NCBI GenBank assembly: GCA_963836905.1
Contig: CAWIKY010000006.1
Coordinates: forward strand, 310,001-374,000
DNA length: 64,000 nucleotides
From: CAWIKY01 sp963836905
Lineage (GTDB): Bacteria; Pseudomonadota; Alphaproteobacteria; Caulobacterales; Hyphomonadaceae
Direction: 5' to 3'
The translations under genes were made by a program, and so were the position numbers. Positions 54,366-62,955 of this stretch are shown here, in pieces; positions within the stretch are counted from its first letter, which is position 1; each line of letters opens with the position of its first letter. The notes below the pieces were generated by a model. That model saw only the letters and a program-made list of their open reading frames with translations, was not told where the DNA came from and made no database searches.

Positions 54366-56918
54366 TCAGTCCGTTCGGTTGAAATCAACCTTTAGACTGT
54401 TCGTCTGCGTGTCGCCAGTCGCGCTTTGCCTGGCCGAATATCCACGCGGGGCCATGATATCGAGGGTCAGGCCTTCAGGCGCTTCAACCTCTGCCGCGAA
54501 CCCGTTACCGGTTCGCTTCAGGGAGACATGCACATCGCCGTCGATGAGCGGAACGATACCCGAGGCGTGATCGAGGGTGAGCAGGTCCGGCTCGAACACG
54601 GCATGCCGGTGACCGGTCCGGCGTACGCCCAGAACACGCGCCGTCATCTGCCAGGTCGGAGAGGCCGAAAAGCCGTGACAGAGGCTCGCTGTCGGATCGA
54701 AGCTTTCCCACAGCGTGGTCGCGCCAGCCTCGATCATCGGACCATAGCGCCGCGAAATGATCTCGAACGCCTTGTCCAGCCGCCCGGCGCGTGCCAGCGC
54801 CTCGAACACGAAATGACTGTAGAAGGTGTTGGCCATCACCACGCCGGTCTCCGGGTCCAGCGTCTCACCGGTATCGGCGATGGGCGGACCGGCGGTGAAC
54901 GTGATCCGCTCCGGATCGGTGATCCAGTCGACTATCCGTTCCCATCGTTCGCGCGGGGCCCCGCCCCAAAGGATCATTGCCGCATTGCCATGCTGCGAGA
55001 CGCGCCGGTCCTGCACGTCTGTTCTGGCATCAACGCAATCGACATAAACCCCGCGCGTCTCGTCCCAGTGACGGGCATTCAGGGCAGCGCGCAGCTTGTC
55101 TGCGCTGTCCCTGTAGCGTGCAGCCGTACGCCGCATGTCGAGCGCGGCGGCCATGTCGGCAGCTTCATCGAAGCACCCGGCCAATTGTGCGTTGAGGGTT
55201 GCGGCCTCTCCGGATCGTCCAACGCCGGACCAGTCCATGAAATGCCAGTAAGCCATATTATCGACGAGACCGGAGGGGCCGAAACCGCGTTCGAACCAGG
55301 CCAGCGCACGCTGGATGGCCGGGAACACCTCTTCGATGGTGTCGATATCGTCGGTTAGACGCAGATGGTCACCGGTATTCAGGATCCATTGCAGGGTCCA
55401 GTCCGGGATCAGCAGCCCGTTATGGCCGTGATTGCCCGGCGCGAACATCTGCGTGAGGCCGTCCGGGCGCTGGCTCTCGGCGCATTTGCGGATGTATTCT
55501 GCGTTCAGCGCTTTAATGTCCGGTCCAAAGGCGGCATGTCCGACAAGGTTTTCCACCGTTGCATCGCCCAGCCACTGACGCTGCTCGCGGCTCGGGCAGT
55601 CCTCCCACCCGTCATGCATGCAGAGCTGCAGCGTATAGCGTCCGGTCTTCCAGAGTTGCTCCATCATCGGGTCGGAGCAGGCAAAGCTCCCGCGCGCCTC
55701 TGCCGGATAATGCGTCTGCACCCCGCCGACGCGCTTCAGCGTCAGTCCCGCATCAGCCTTGCGGATGGTAATCTGCATCCACTTGACCGCTTGCCACTCG
55801 AAGCGCTCGAACCGGTTATGACCGGGTTTTGCGATGTAGCGCGACAGATGGGCATCGAGACCAAGCGTCGGTCGGCGTTCGATACGGCTGTCGTCGGAGG
55901 GGCCATCGGGATCCCATTCGTCCGGCAGTTTCTCGTTCACCGCAATGTCGATTTCCTCGCCGCCCCGAGCCTCGAACTCGATGACCGGATAGATGGTTGT
56001 CAGGCGTTCGAAGTCGAACAGGATGGAGACACCGTCGCCATCCGCCGTCTGTATCGTCGCCGCGCCCGTTCCGGCAAGCATCGCCTCCAACCCGTCGACG
56101 GACGCCGTGGAAAGCGGGCTGAGCGGCTCGGTGTAAATCACATCTTCAAGGCTGGCATCCGGCAAAGGTGCAGCCTGCCTTGCCCAGGCGATGCGCGTTG
56201 GCGATACCCACTCTTCGGCAAGAAATTTCAGCTTGTTCGGCAAAAGATGCGGAAAGGGCTTGGAGACCATACCGCCGAAGAAGGCTTCGGGGCCGCCGCC
56301 GCCCGCTTCCATGACCTGCACCTCGTCCCAGCCGCTGTCATCGAACGAGGCTTTGGTCCAGCCTTGCGGAAGGCGCGCGCCGTCCAGAACCTCGATCGCT
56401 CCCAGGCCGTGATTGGCGTCGGGCGTCTTGTTCACCCAGGCGTCGCTCTCAAGACAGCGCCAGTCCGTGTCGGTTTTGATCGGCACGTCGCCTGCGCCGG
56501 TCTCTGCCTGCCCGCTGATCCAGAGCCCGCCATCCCCGAAGACCGGCTGCCAGAGCCCTTGCGTTTTCTCATACCAGGATGTGTCCTTGCCGAACACGCG
56601 GATGAGTACGGCAATGACGTTCTCGCCCGCCTGCAAATGGTTCGCCACATCATAGGTGTCATAGCGCTGATAGAGCGGCGAGCAGCGGGCTGGCCCGCGC
56701 CCGATCCGCGTTCCATTGACGAATAGCTGATAGCGCCCGTCGACCGTGATGTTGATCTCGCCGCCGGTAGGCGCGGCTGGAAGGTCGATGGTGCGACGGA
56801 ACATGAACCAGCGGTTCGGCCCTTCGGTGCGGGGCTCTGCAGCGGCAAACGCCTGCAGAATCGCCATGAAGTTGACCGGTTGCCTGCTGGTCCAGATGAA
56901 TGGGGCGTTCTCACGCAT
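54366..56918 (-). CDS. GH78 alpha-L-rhamnosidase, cytoplasmic
   Basis: 850 residues from ATG 56918 (GGAGG 8 bases upstream; ATG 56924 is too close). N-terminal galactose-binding-like beta domains (YQLFVNGTRIGRGPARCSPL) and an (alpha/alpha)6 barrel with the GH78 catalytic stretch DCPSREQRQWLGD (general acid Glu) and ATTLWESFDPTAS (second acidic residue). Cleaves terminal alpha-L-rhamnosyl residues. No signal peptide, so rhamnosides are hydrolysed after import by the GPH symporter. Same operon as rhaI, 52 bp downstream. Confidence 0.92.
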   Translation of the reverse strand: MRENAPFIWTSRQPVNFMAILQAFAAAEPRTEGPNRWFMFRRTIDLPAAPTGGEINITVDGRYQLFVNGTRIGRGPARCSPLYQRYDTYDVANHLQAGENVIAVLIRVFGKDTSWYEKTQGLWQPVFGDGGLWISGQAETGAGDVPIKTDTDWRCLESDAWVNKTPDANHGLGAIEVLDGARLPQGWTKASFDDSGWDEVQVMEAGGGGPEAFFGGMVSKPFPHLLPNKLKFLAEEWVSPTRIAWARQAAPLPDASLEDVIYTEPLSPLSTASVDGLEAMLAGTGAATIQTADGDGVSILFDFERLTTIYPVIEFEARGGEEIDIAVNEKLPDEWDPDGPSDDSRIERRPTLGLDAHLSRYIAKPGHNRFERFEWQAVKWMQITIRKADAGLTLKRVGGVQTHYPAEARGSFACSDPMMEQLWKTGRYTLQLCMHDGWEDCPSREQRQWLGDATVENLVGHAAFGPDIKALNAEYIRKCAESQRPDGLTQMFAPGNHGHNGLLIPDWTLQWILNTGDHLRLTDDIDTIEEVFPAIQRALAWFERGFGPSGLVDNMAYWHFMDWSGVGRSGEAATLNAQLAGCFDEAADMAAALDMRRTAARYRDSADKLRAALNARHWDETRGVYVDCVDARTDVQDRRVSQHGNAAMILWGGAPRERWERIVDWITDPERITFTAGPPIADTGETLDPETGVVMANTFYSHFVFEALARAGRLDKAFEIISRRYGPMIEAGATTLWESFDPTASLCHGFSASPTWQMTARVLGVRRTGHRHAVFEPDLLTLDHASGIVPLIDGDVHVSLKRTGNGFAAEVEAPEGLTLDIMAPRGYSARQSATGDTQTNSLKVDFNRTD

Positions 56919-56970
56919 GATCATATCCTCCGCTCATAGTTCATTGTCGTTATTGTTTGTTCTGGCTTTG

Positions 56971-58257
56971 TCAGACGATCCCACCACCTCCGCCGCCCGC
57001 GACCGGGGGGCGGTCCTTTGCCACCGCCGCGCGGTAGCCTGAACTGCGGTAGGCGCTGAGCGGGTTGATCGCCCCGCCAGCCCGCTTGCGCGCCATGGCG
57101 GCAATAGGGCGAACATCGGTCCGGAACGCGGCCTTCAGGGTCTGGGCTGCGGCCATCGCATCGTTGGCGGTCTGTTGTTCCGCGAGCTTGGCACGGTCCA
57201 CGATCAGCGCTTGCACATAGGCCTGAACGATGGCGTCTGCGCTCGTCATCAGGCTTTCGATAGGGTCGGTGATGTTGTGCGACTGGTCCATCATGTAGGC
57301 GGGCGGCGCACTTTGCCATCCGGCGCGTTCGGCCTCGACCAGTTCGTTGAAGACCAGAAAGAGCTGGAACGGGTCGATGGAGCCGGAATCGAGGTCATCA
57401 TCCCCGTACTTGCTGTCATTGAAGTGGAAGCCGCCGAGCTTTCCGGCCCGGTGCAGCCGTGCCACGATCATCTCGATGTTCGTGTTTGGCGCGTGATGGC
57501 CCAGATCGATCAGGCAGCGCGCCTGCGGTCCCAGCTCCTGCGCGGCCAGAAGGCTCGTGCCCCAGTCGCAGATAACGGTCGAATAGAAGGCAGGTTCGAA
57601 CAGTTTGTGTTCGATGAAAACCTGCCAGTCATCGGGAAGGGCGGCATAAATGCGCGCCATGCTCTCCAGATAGCGGTCGAACGCGGCCCCGAAATGCGAT
57701 TGTCCCGGCACGTTCGATCCGTCCGCCACCCAGACGGTGAGCGCACTCGAACCGAGCGCCCGGCCTGCAGAGATACAGTCGATATTGTGCGCCACGGCCT
57801 GTTCGCGCACGGCGCGTTCGGTGTGGCTAAGGCTGCCATATCTGTAGGAGTGTTCCTGGCAGGGCTGATCCTGAAACGTGTTGGAGTTCACCGCATCGAA
57901 GCCAAGCCCGAGCGTGTCCGCGCGCTCCTTCAGTGCTGCAAAATCCGCTACATCATCCCACGGAAAATGCGGCGAGACCCGCGGACAGACGCGGACAAGT
58001 GACTGGATGACCGCGCAGTCCTCGAGCTTTTCCTCAATGCCGCGCGGCTCGCCGGGGCCCGGAAATCTCGCAAACCGTGTGCCTCCGGTCCCGACGCCCC
58101 AGGTCGGAACAGCGATCTCGAACGCCATGGCTTTGGTGGTAATGGCGTCGATATCGACGCCTGCCGCATGGAGCGTACCGCCAAGAAAGTCATAAGCGGC
58201 ATCAAGCCGTCCGGTTTCGGCGGTGTTGGCTCTCTCGATATGTTCAGGATCGATCAT
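56971..58257 (-). CDS. rhaI: L-rhamnose isomerase, RhaI type
   Basis: Interconverts L-rhamnose and L-rhamnulose. 428 residues, TIM-barrel of the Pseudomonas stutzeri/Rhizobium class (COG4952) rather than E. coli RhaA. Metal-binding residues are visible in FIEHKLFEPAFYST (Glu), CLIDLGHHAPNTNIE (Asp, His) and GGFHFNDSKYGDDDLD (Asp). GAGGAGG ribosome-binding site; 9 bp after the rhaD stop. The C-terminus ends in a glycine run (GGGGGGIV). Confidence 0.92.
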   Translation of the reverse strand: MIDPEHIERANTAETGRLDAAYDFLGGTLHAAGVDIDAITTKAMAFEIAVPTWGVGTGGTRFARFPGPGEPRGIEEKLEDCAVIQSLVRVCPRVSPHFPWDDVADFAALKERADTLGLGFDAVNSNTFQDQPCQEHSYRYGSLSHTERAVREQAVAHNIDCISAGRALGSSALTVWVADGSNVPGQSHFGAAFDRYLESMARIYAALPDDWQVFIEHKLFEPAFYSTVICDWGTSLLAAQELGPQARCLIDLGHHAPNTNIEMIVARLHRAGKLGGFHFNDSKYGDDDLDSGSIDPFQLFLVFNELVEAERAGWQSAPPAYMMDQSHNITDPIESLMTSADAIVQAYVQALIVDRAKLAEQQTANDAMAAAQTLKAAFRTDVRPIAAMARKRAGGAINPLSAYRSSGYRAAVAKDRPPVAGGGGGGIV

Positions 58258-58266
58258 GACGCCTCC

Positions 58267-60354
58267 TCAGCGCGGAAAGGCGGCAGCATTGCCGGCATCG
58301 ACATTGATGATGTTGCCGGTGGATTTGGCGGAGAGGTCCCCGGCGAGAAAGGCAATCGCTTCAGCCACGTCTTCGGGCAGCACGGCCCGTTTCAGAAGGC
58401 TGCGATTGCGATAGAAATCCTCAAGGTCGTCTTCGCGCAGACCGTAGGCATCCGCGCGTTCCTTGCGCCAGTCTCCGGTCCAGATGGCTGAACCGGCAAG
58501 CACGGCATCCGGGTTCACCGTGTTCGTGCGAATGCCGTGCGGCGCGCCTTCCAGCGCGAGGCAGCGCGCCAGATGCAGTTCTGCGGCTTTGGCCGAAGCA
58601 TAGGCGGAGGCGTTCGGAGACGCCGCAAGCGCGTTCTTGCTGGCCACGAAGACGATGGACCCGCCCAGCGCTTTCATCAGTGAGAAGGCGGCGCGCGAGA
58701 CGAGGAAATACCCTTCCGAAAGTACAGCATGATTGCGCCGCCAGAGCGCCAGGCTGGTCTCCTCAATGGAGGCCGATGAAGCCAGACCCGCATTGGCAAC
58801 CAGAATATCCACACCGCCGAACGTGCGCGCCGAAACGGCAAAAGCCTCCGCAACGGCGGCCTCGTCGGTCACATCGCAGAGGACGCTTGCGACCCGGTCG
58901 GCGTCGAAACTATCGGTCAGTGCGTCTTTCGCGTCGCGCAGACGGGTCTCGTCGATATCGGCGAGCAGAACGCAGGCCCCATCCGCCAGCAGCCGCGCAG
59001 CTGTTGCGCGGCCGATGCCTCCCGCACCGCCGGTTATCAGCGCGATACGCCCGGCCAGTGGACGCGGCTTCGGCATGCGTTGCAATTTGGCCTCTTCCAG
59101 CTGCCAGTATTCGATGTCGAAGGCTTCCTGCTCATCGAGCCCCTGATACGTCCCGACCGCTTCTGCACCCCGCATGACATTGATCGCGTTGACGTAGAAT
59201 TCACCGGCGATCCGCGCCGTCGCCTTGTCGCCTGCGAAGGTGAACATGCCGACCCCCGGTACCAGATAGACCACCGGATTGGCATCCCGCCGCGGCGGGC
59301 TGTCGCCACGTCTGCGGCGGTCATAATAGGCCGCATAGTCCTTGCGGTATTGCTCGAAACGGACATCGAGATAATCGCCGGGGTCGCGTGCGAGCGCGTC
59401 TGTCCCGAGCGTCAAAGGCAGGATCTTTGTGCGTAGAAAATGGTCCGGACACGAGGTGCCGATGGCTGCCAGCCGCTCCATGTCGACGGAATTGACGAAC
59501 TCCAGCACTTCCGGACGGTCGTCGAAATGGCCGATCTTGCGCGTGCCATCGCTGATGCGGTCGCGGATCAGCGGCATGAGGCGGGCGGCGGCGGCTTTGC
59601 GGTTTGCTTGCGGCTGCGGGTCTACCGACCGGCCCTTGAAAGCGGGGCCGCGCGCCAGTCGTTCGTTGAGATACTCCGCGGCTGCGGCGATAACCTCGAT
59701 AGTCCGCTCATAGCATTCGCGCGAGGTCGTGCCCCAGGTGAACAGGCCATGGCCTTCGAGAACGATTCCGTCGAGCCCGGGCGTGTCGCGGTCGAGATCG
59801 CGCAGACGCAGGCCGAGATCGAAGCCGGGGCGCTGCCAGGGCAGCCAGCCAATCCGGTCACCAAACACCTCGCGCGTCAGCGCCTCACTGTCCTTGCTCG
59901 CGGCAATCGCGATCACGGCATCGGGATGGGTATGGTCGATGTGAGTATAGGGAAGAAAGGTGTGCAGGGGCGTGTCGATGCTGGCCGCCCGGCCATTCAG
60001 GTTGAAGGTACAGTGCGGGAGGTAGTCGACCATCGCATCTTCACGGTCGCGCCCTTCATACAGACCTTCCAGCTGTCGCAGCTTCTCCAGATAAAGCGTC
60101 GAGAAACCGAACAGGTCGATCGAGCCGAGATCGCCGCCCGAACCCTTCACCCAGAGCACTTCGACAGCATCACCTGTCAGCGGGTCGGTTTCGGTGATCT
60201 TGGCTGAGGTATTGCCGCCACCGAAGTTTGTCACGGCCAGATCGCTGCCAAGCAGGTTCGACCGGTATTTCAACAGCTGCGCCTCGCTGAGTCCCTCGGC
60301 ATCGTCCTCTGACCATTGGGAAACTGGACAGCGCAGGGGTAGAGCTTCAGTCAT
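58267..60354 (-). CDS. rhaD: Bifunctional rhamnulose-1-phosphate aldolase / L-lactaldehyde dehydrogenase (RhaD)
   Basis: 695 residues from ATG 60354 (AGGA upstream). The N-terminal class II aldolase domain splits L-rhamnulose 1-phosphate into DHAP and L-lactaldehyde (zinc-ligand stretch HTHPDAVIAIAAS). The C-terminal short-chain dehydrogenase domain has ALITGGAGGIGRATAARLLA and active site YASAKAAELHLA (YxxxK), and oxidises lactaldehyde to L-lactate. This aldolase-SDR fusion is the RhaD/RhaEW type known from rhizobia and others. First gene of the operon, under the operator pair at 60405-60440. Confidence 0.93.
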   Translation of the reverse strand: MTEALPLRCPVSQWSEDDAEGLSEAQLLKYRSNLLGSDLAVTNFGGGNTSAKITETDPLTGDAVEVLWVKGSGGDLGSIDLFGFSTLYLEKLRQLEGLYEGRDREDAMVDYLPHCTFNLNGRAASIDTPLHTFLPYTHIDHTHPDAVIAIAASKDSEALTREVFGDRIGWLPWQRPGFDLGLRLRDLDRDTPGLDGIVLEGHGLFTWGTTSRECYERTIEVIAAAAEYLNERLARGPAFKGRSVDPQPQANRKAAAARLMPLIRDRISDGTRKIGHFDDRPEVLEFVNSVDMERLAAIGTSCPDHFLRTKILPLTLGTDALARDPGDYLDVRFEQYRKDYAAYYDRRRRGDSPPRRDANPVVYLVPGVGMFTFAGDKATARIAGEFYVNAINVMRGAEAVGTYQGLDEQEAFDIEYWQLEEAKLQRMPKPRPLAGRIALITGGAGGIGRATAARLLADGACVLLADIDETRLRDAKDALTDSFDADRVASVLCDVTDEAAVAEAFAVSARTFGGVDILVANAGLASSASIEETSLALWRRNHAVLSEGYFLVSRAAFSLMKALGGSIVFVASKNALAASPNASAYASAKAAELHLARCLALEGAPHGIRTNTVNPDAVLAGSAIWTGDWRKERADAYGLREDDLEDFYRNRSLLKRAVLPEDVAEAIAFLAGDLSAKSTGNIINVDAGNAAAFPR

Positions 60355-60404
60355 ATATCGGTCATTCCTGTTGCATCCATCGACCATGCCTTCTAACCCG
60401 TCCT

Positions 60405-60440
60405 GACGAAATAACAATCACAAGCAATCATTTTCGATCA
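60405..60440. promoter_or_regulatory. Paired operator sites in rhaD-rhaK divergent promoter
   Basis: GACGAAATAACAATCA (60405-60420) and CAATCATTTTCGATCA (60425-60440), imperfect relatives of TGATCGTTATCGATCA, again exactly 20 bp apart. In the 96-bp gap between divergent rhaD and rhaK, so one pair could control both. Confidence 0.6.
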
Positions 60441-60450
60441 GATTGGATAC

Positions 60451-61794
60451 ATGAGCGCAATTGCTGTTCTTGACGCGGGAAAGACCCACACCCGTCTGGT
60501 TCTGCTGGCGGACGGGTGCAGCCGCACAGTGTCCAGACTGGGAACGCCGGTCCTTGTCGATCAGGACCGGTCCTGCATGGACGTTGCGCGAATCGAGGCC
60601 TGGTTTCTGGAGGCTCTGCGCGAGGCGGCGTTATGTGCACCCATTGCTCACATCATCCCGGTCACACATGGCGCTGCCTTTGCTCATGTCTCGGAAGCCG
60701 GAGATCTGATCTCTCCCGTGCCGGACTATGAGGCCGAAATCCCGGATAACATCTCCAGCACCTATGAAAGCCAGCGCCCGCCATTTTCCGAAACCGGCTC
60801 ACCTTCGCTGCCCGCAGGGCTGAACCTTGGCCGTCAGCTCGCAGGCGAGGAGGCGCGCCTTGGCGGCTTTACCGGGCGGCTCCTGCCTTATCCGCAATAC
60901 TGGGCGGCACGGCTGAGCGGCATTCTGGCAGCCGAGGTCAGCTCGCTGGGATGTCACACCGATCTTTGGGCACCGGCCCGCAATGACTGGTCGTCGCTGG
61001 CCGTTCGACGCGGCTGGGCGAAGCGGTTTGCGCCCCTGCGACACGCGGGTGATGCCCTGGGCCGCATTCGACCTGAAATAGCCAGTTCAACCGGGCTTTC
61101 GGGCGATACGCTCGTTTATTGCGGCGTGCATGACTCCAACGCGGCGCTTCTTGCTGTGAAACTGGCATGTGCTGACGGCGCGCCGGATATCGTGATCTCG
61201 ACGGGTACATGGCATGTGATCGCCGCGCCGGGCACAGCCTTGGAGACCCTCGATCCGGCACTCGACGCAAGTGTCAATGTTTCACCTGACGGTGAGCCGG
61301 TCCCGTCTGCCCGCTTCATGGGTGGACGCGAAATGGCGGGCCTTGCGGGCGGCGCGCCTGTGATGGCGGAGCTTGCCTGTATTCAGGCCATTGTCAGCCG
61401 ACAGCTGATCGAGATCCCAGCGTTCGACGGAGCAGATCACGCGTTCGATGAACGCTCCGGAAACGAGCGTCAGGCGCTGGCGGCCCTTCATGCTGCCCTG
61501 ACATGGGACATGATGATCGACCGGCTTCATGTTCGCTCCGGCAAGCCCCGGATCGCCGTCGAGGGGCCTGCAACTGCCTCGTCCGCGCCTGCTCTCCTCG
61601 CCAGTCTGCGACCGGATGCGCAGGTTTGCACCGTCAGCGAAGCCTGCAATCCGGCGCTCGGCGCGGCCAGCCTGATTGACCCGCAAGCCGCCAGAAACGC
61701 AGGCATCACATCGCAGGCGCTTGCACCGGTGCCTGTCACGGGGTTGAGTGCCTATCGCGCCATCTGGCGTCAGAGGATGGGAGCGCGCGCGTGA
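60451..61794 (+). CDS. rhaK: Rhamnulokinase (FGGY family, RhaK)
   Basis: Phosphorylates L-rhamnulose to L-rhamnulose 1-phosphate with ATP. 447 residues; N-terminal phosphate-1 motif AVLDAGKTHTRLVLLADG, central substrate region GVHDSNAALLAVKL (catalytic Asp), ATP-binding IVISTGTWHVIAAPG and C-terminal glycine-rich GPATASSAPALLASL. The RhaK of rhizobia is the closest functional analogue. Divergent from rhaD; overlaps lldD by GTGA. Confidence 0.88.
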   Translation: MSAIAVLDAGKTHTRLVLLADGCSRTVSRLGTPVLVDQDRSCMDVARIEAWFLEALREAALCAPIAHIIPVTHGAAFAHVSEAGDLISPVPDYEAEIPDNISSTYESQRPPFSETGSPSLPAGLNLGRQLAGEEARLGGFTGRLLPYPQYWAARLSGILAAEVSSLGCHTDLWAPARNDWSSLAVRRGWAKRFAPLRHAGDALGRIRPEIASSTGLSGDTLVYCGVHDSNAALLAVKLACADGAPDIVISTGTWHVIAAPGTALETLDPALDASVNVSPDGEPVPSARFMGGREMAGLAGGAPVMAELACIQAIVSRQLIEIPAFDGADHAFDERSGNERQALAALHAALTWDMMIDRLHVRSGKPRIAVEGPATASSAPALLASLRPDAQVCTVSEACNPALGAASLIDPQAARNAGITSQALAPVPVTGLSAYRAIWRQRMGARA

Positions 61795-62942
61795 ACATCG
61801 ACACGGCCATCAATATCGCGGACCTGCGCACCCTTGCCCGTAAACGCCTGCCGCGGATGATCTTCGATTATATCGATGGCGGCGCCGAGGACGAGGTCAC
61901 GCTGCGACGGTCCGTTTCGCGCTATGATGATTATGAGCTCACCGGCCATGTGCTGCGCGACGTTTCCGCAATCGACACCTCGCTGCCGGATTTCGCAGAC
62001 GGCATGCCGCTCCCCTTCTTCATCGCACCGACGGCAGCCTCGCGGCTTTTCCATCCGGCAGCGGGCGAGCGGGCGGTTGCCTCTGCGGCCATGAAAGCCG
62101 GTATCGTCTATTCGGCCTCGACGCTGGCCTCGGTCGAGGTGGAGGTCCTGCACAAGCTTTGCCCGGCACCGAAATGGTTCCAGATCTATGTCTGGAAGGA
62201 CCGTGATCTGGTTGCGGGCATTCTCGACCGGGTTCGCCGCGCCGGGTTCGAAACGCTCGTGCTGACGGTGGATACGCCGGTCGCCGGCAAGCGTGAGCGT
62301 GACCCGCGCAACGGGTTCTCCGTGCCCCCGAAGATCACCGCCCAGACGGTCTCGCAGGTCCTGGCCCGCCCACGCTATCTCTTTGATGTCGCGACCGGAA
62401 CGAAGATCGGACCGGCCAACTTCCCGCCCGACCTGACGACCGCCGAAGGCGAAGGCATTGCCGAGTTCATCGACCGCCAGTTCGATGCGTCCGTGACCTG
62501 GGAGTATGTCCGCTGGCTGAAAGAGGCCTGGAACGGCCCGCTGGCGGTCAAGGGCATTTCGCGCACCGATGATGCACGCCGCGCCGTTGATGCGGGCGCA
62601 GACTATGTCTGGCTCTCCAATCATGGCGGTCGACAGCTTGATACCGCGATGCCGACCATTGACCTCTTGCCTGCCATGGCAGAGGCGCTCGCCGGAGACG
62701 CCAAGCTGATCGTCGATGGCGGGGTGCGCCGGGGCTCGCACATCTTCAAGGCGCTGGCGCGCGGCGCGGATGTCGTGGCCATCGGCCGCGCTTACCTCTA
62801 CGGGCTGGCCGCAGGCGGCGAGGCTGGCGTGACCCGCGCCATCGACATTCTGGCGGGTGAACTGCGCCGAACCATGGCGCTCACCGGATGTGCCAGCATA
62901 GCCGACATCCGGGGCGCTGAGGTATTGCCGCCGCTGGAGTGA
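61791..62942 (+). CDS. lldD: FMN-dependent L-lactate dehydrogenase (LldD-like)
   Basis: 383-residue alpha-hydroxyacid oxidase/dehydrogenase TIM-barrel with FMN. Motifs: MIFDYIDGGAEDEVTLRR, FFIAPTAASRLFHPAAGERA, FQIYVWKDR, LAVKGISRTDDARRAVDAGA, catalytic His in VWLSNHGGRQLD, and LIVDGGVRRGSHIFKALA. Starts with GTG 61791 overlapping the rhaK stop, so it is coupled to rhamnose catabolism. It would oxidise the L-lactate made by RhaD to pyruvate, completing the pathway. Glycolate or other 2-hydroxyacids are possible alternative substrates. Confidence 0.9.
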   Translation: MNIDTAINIADLRTLARKRLPRMIFDYIDGGAEDEVTLRRSVSRYDDYELTGHVLRDVSAIDTSLPDFADGMPLPFFIAPTAASRLFHPAAGERAVASAAMKAGIVYSASTLASVEVEVLHKLCPAPKWFQIYVWKDRDLVAGILDRVRRAGFETLVLTVDTPVAGKRERDPRNGFSVPPKITAQTVSQVLARPRYLFDVATGTKIGPANFPPDLTTAEGEGIAEFIDRQFDASVTWEYVRWLKEAWNGPLAVKGISRTDDARRAVDAGADYVWLSNHGGRQLDTAMPTIDLLPAMAEALAGDAKLIVDGGVRRGSHIFKALARGADVVAIGRAYLYGLAAGGEAGVTRAIDILAGELRRTMALTGCASIADIRGAEVLPPLE

Positions 62943-62955
62943 ACCGGCCTCCCCC

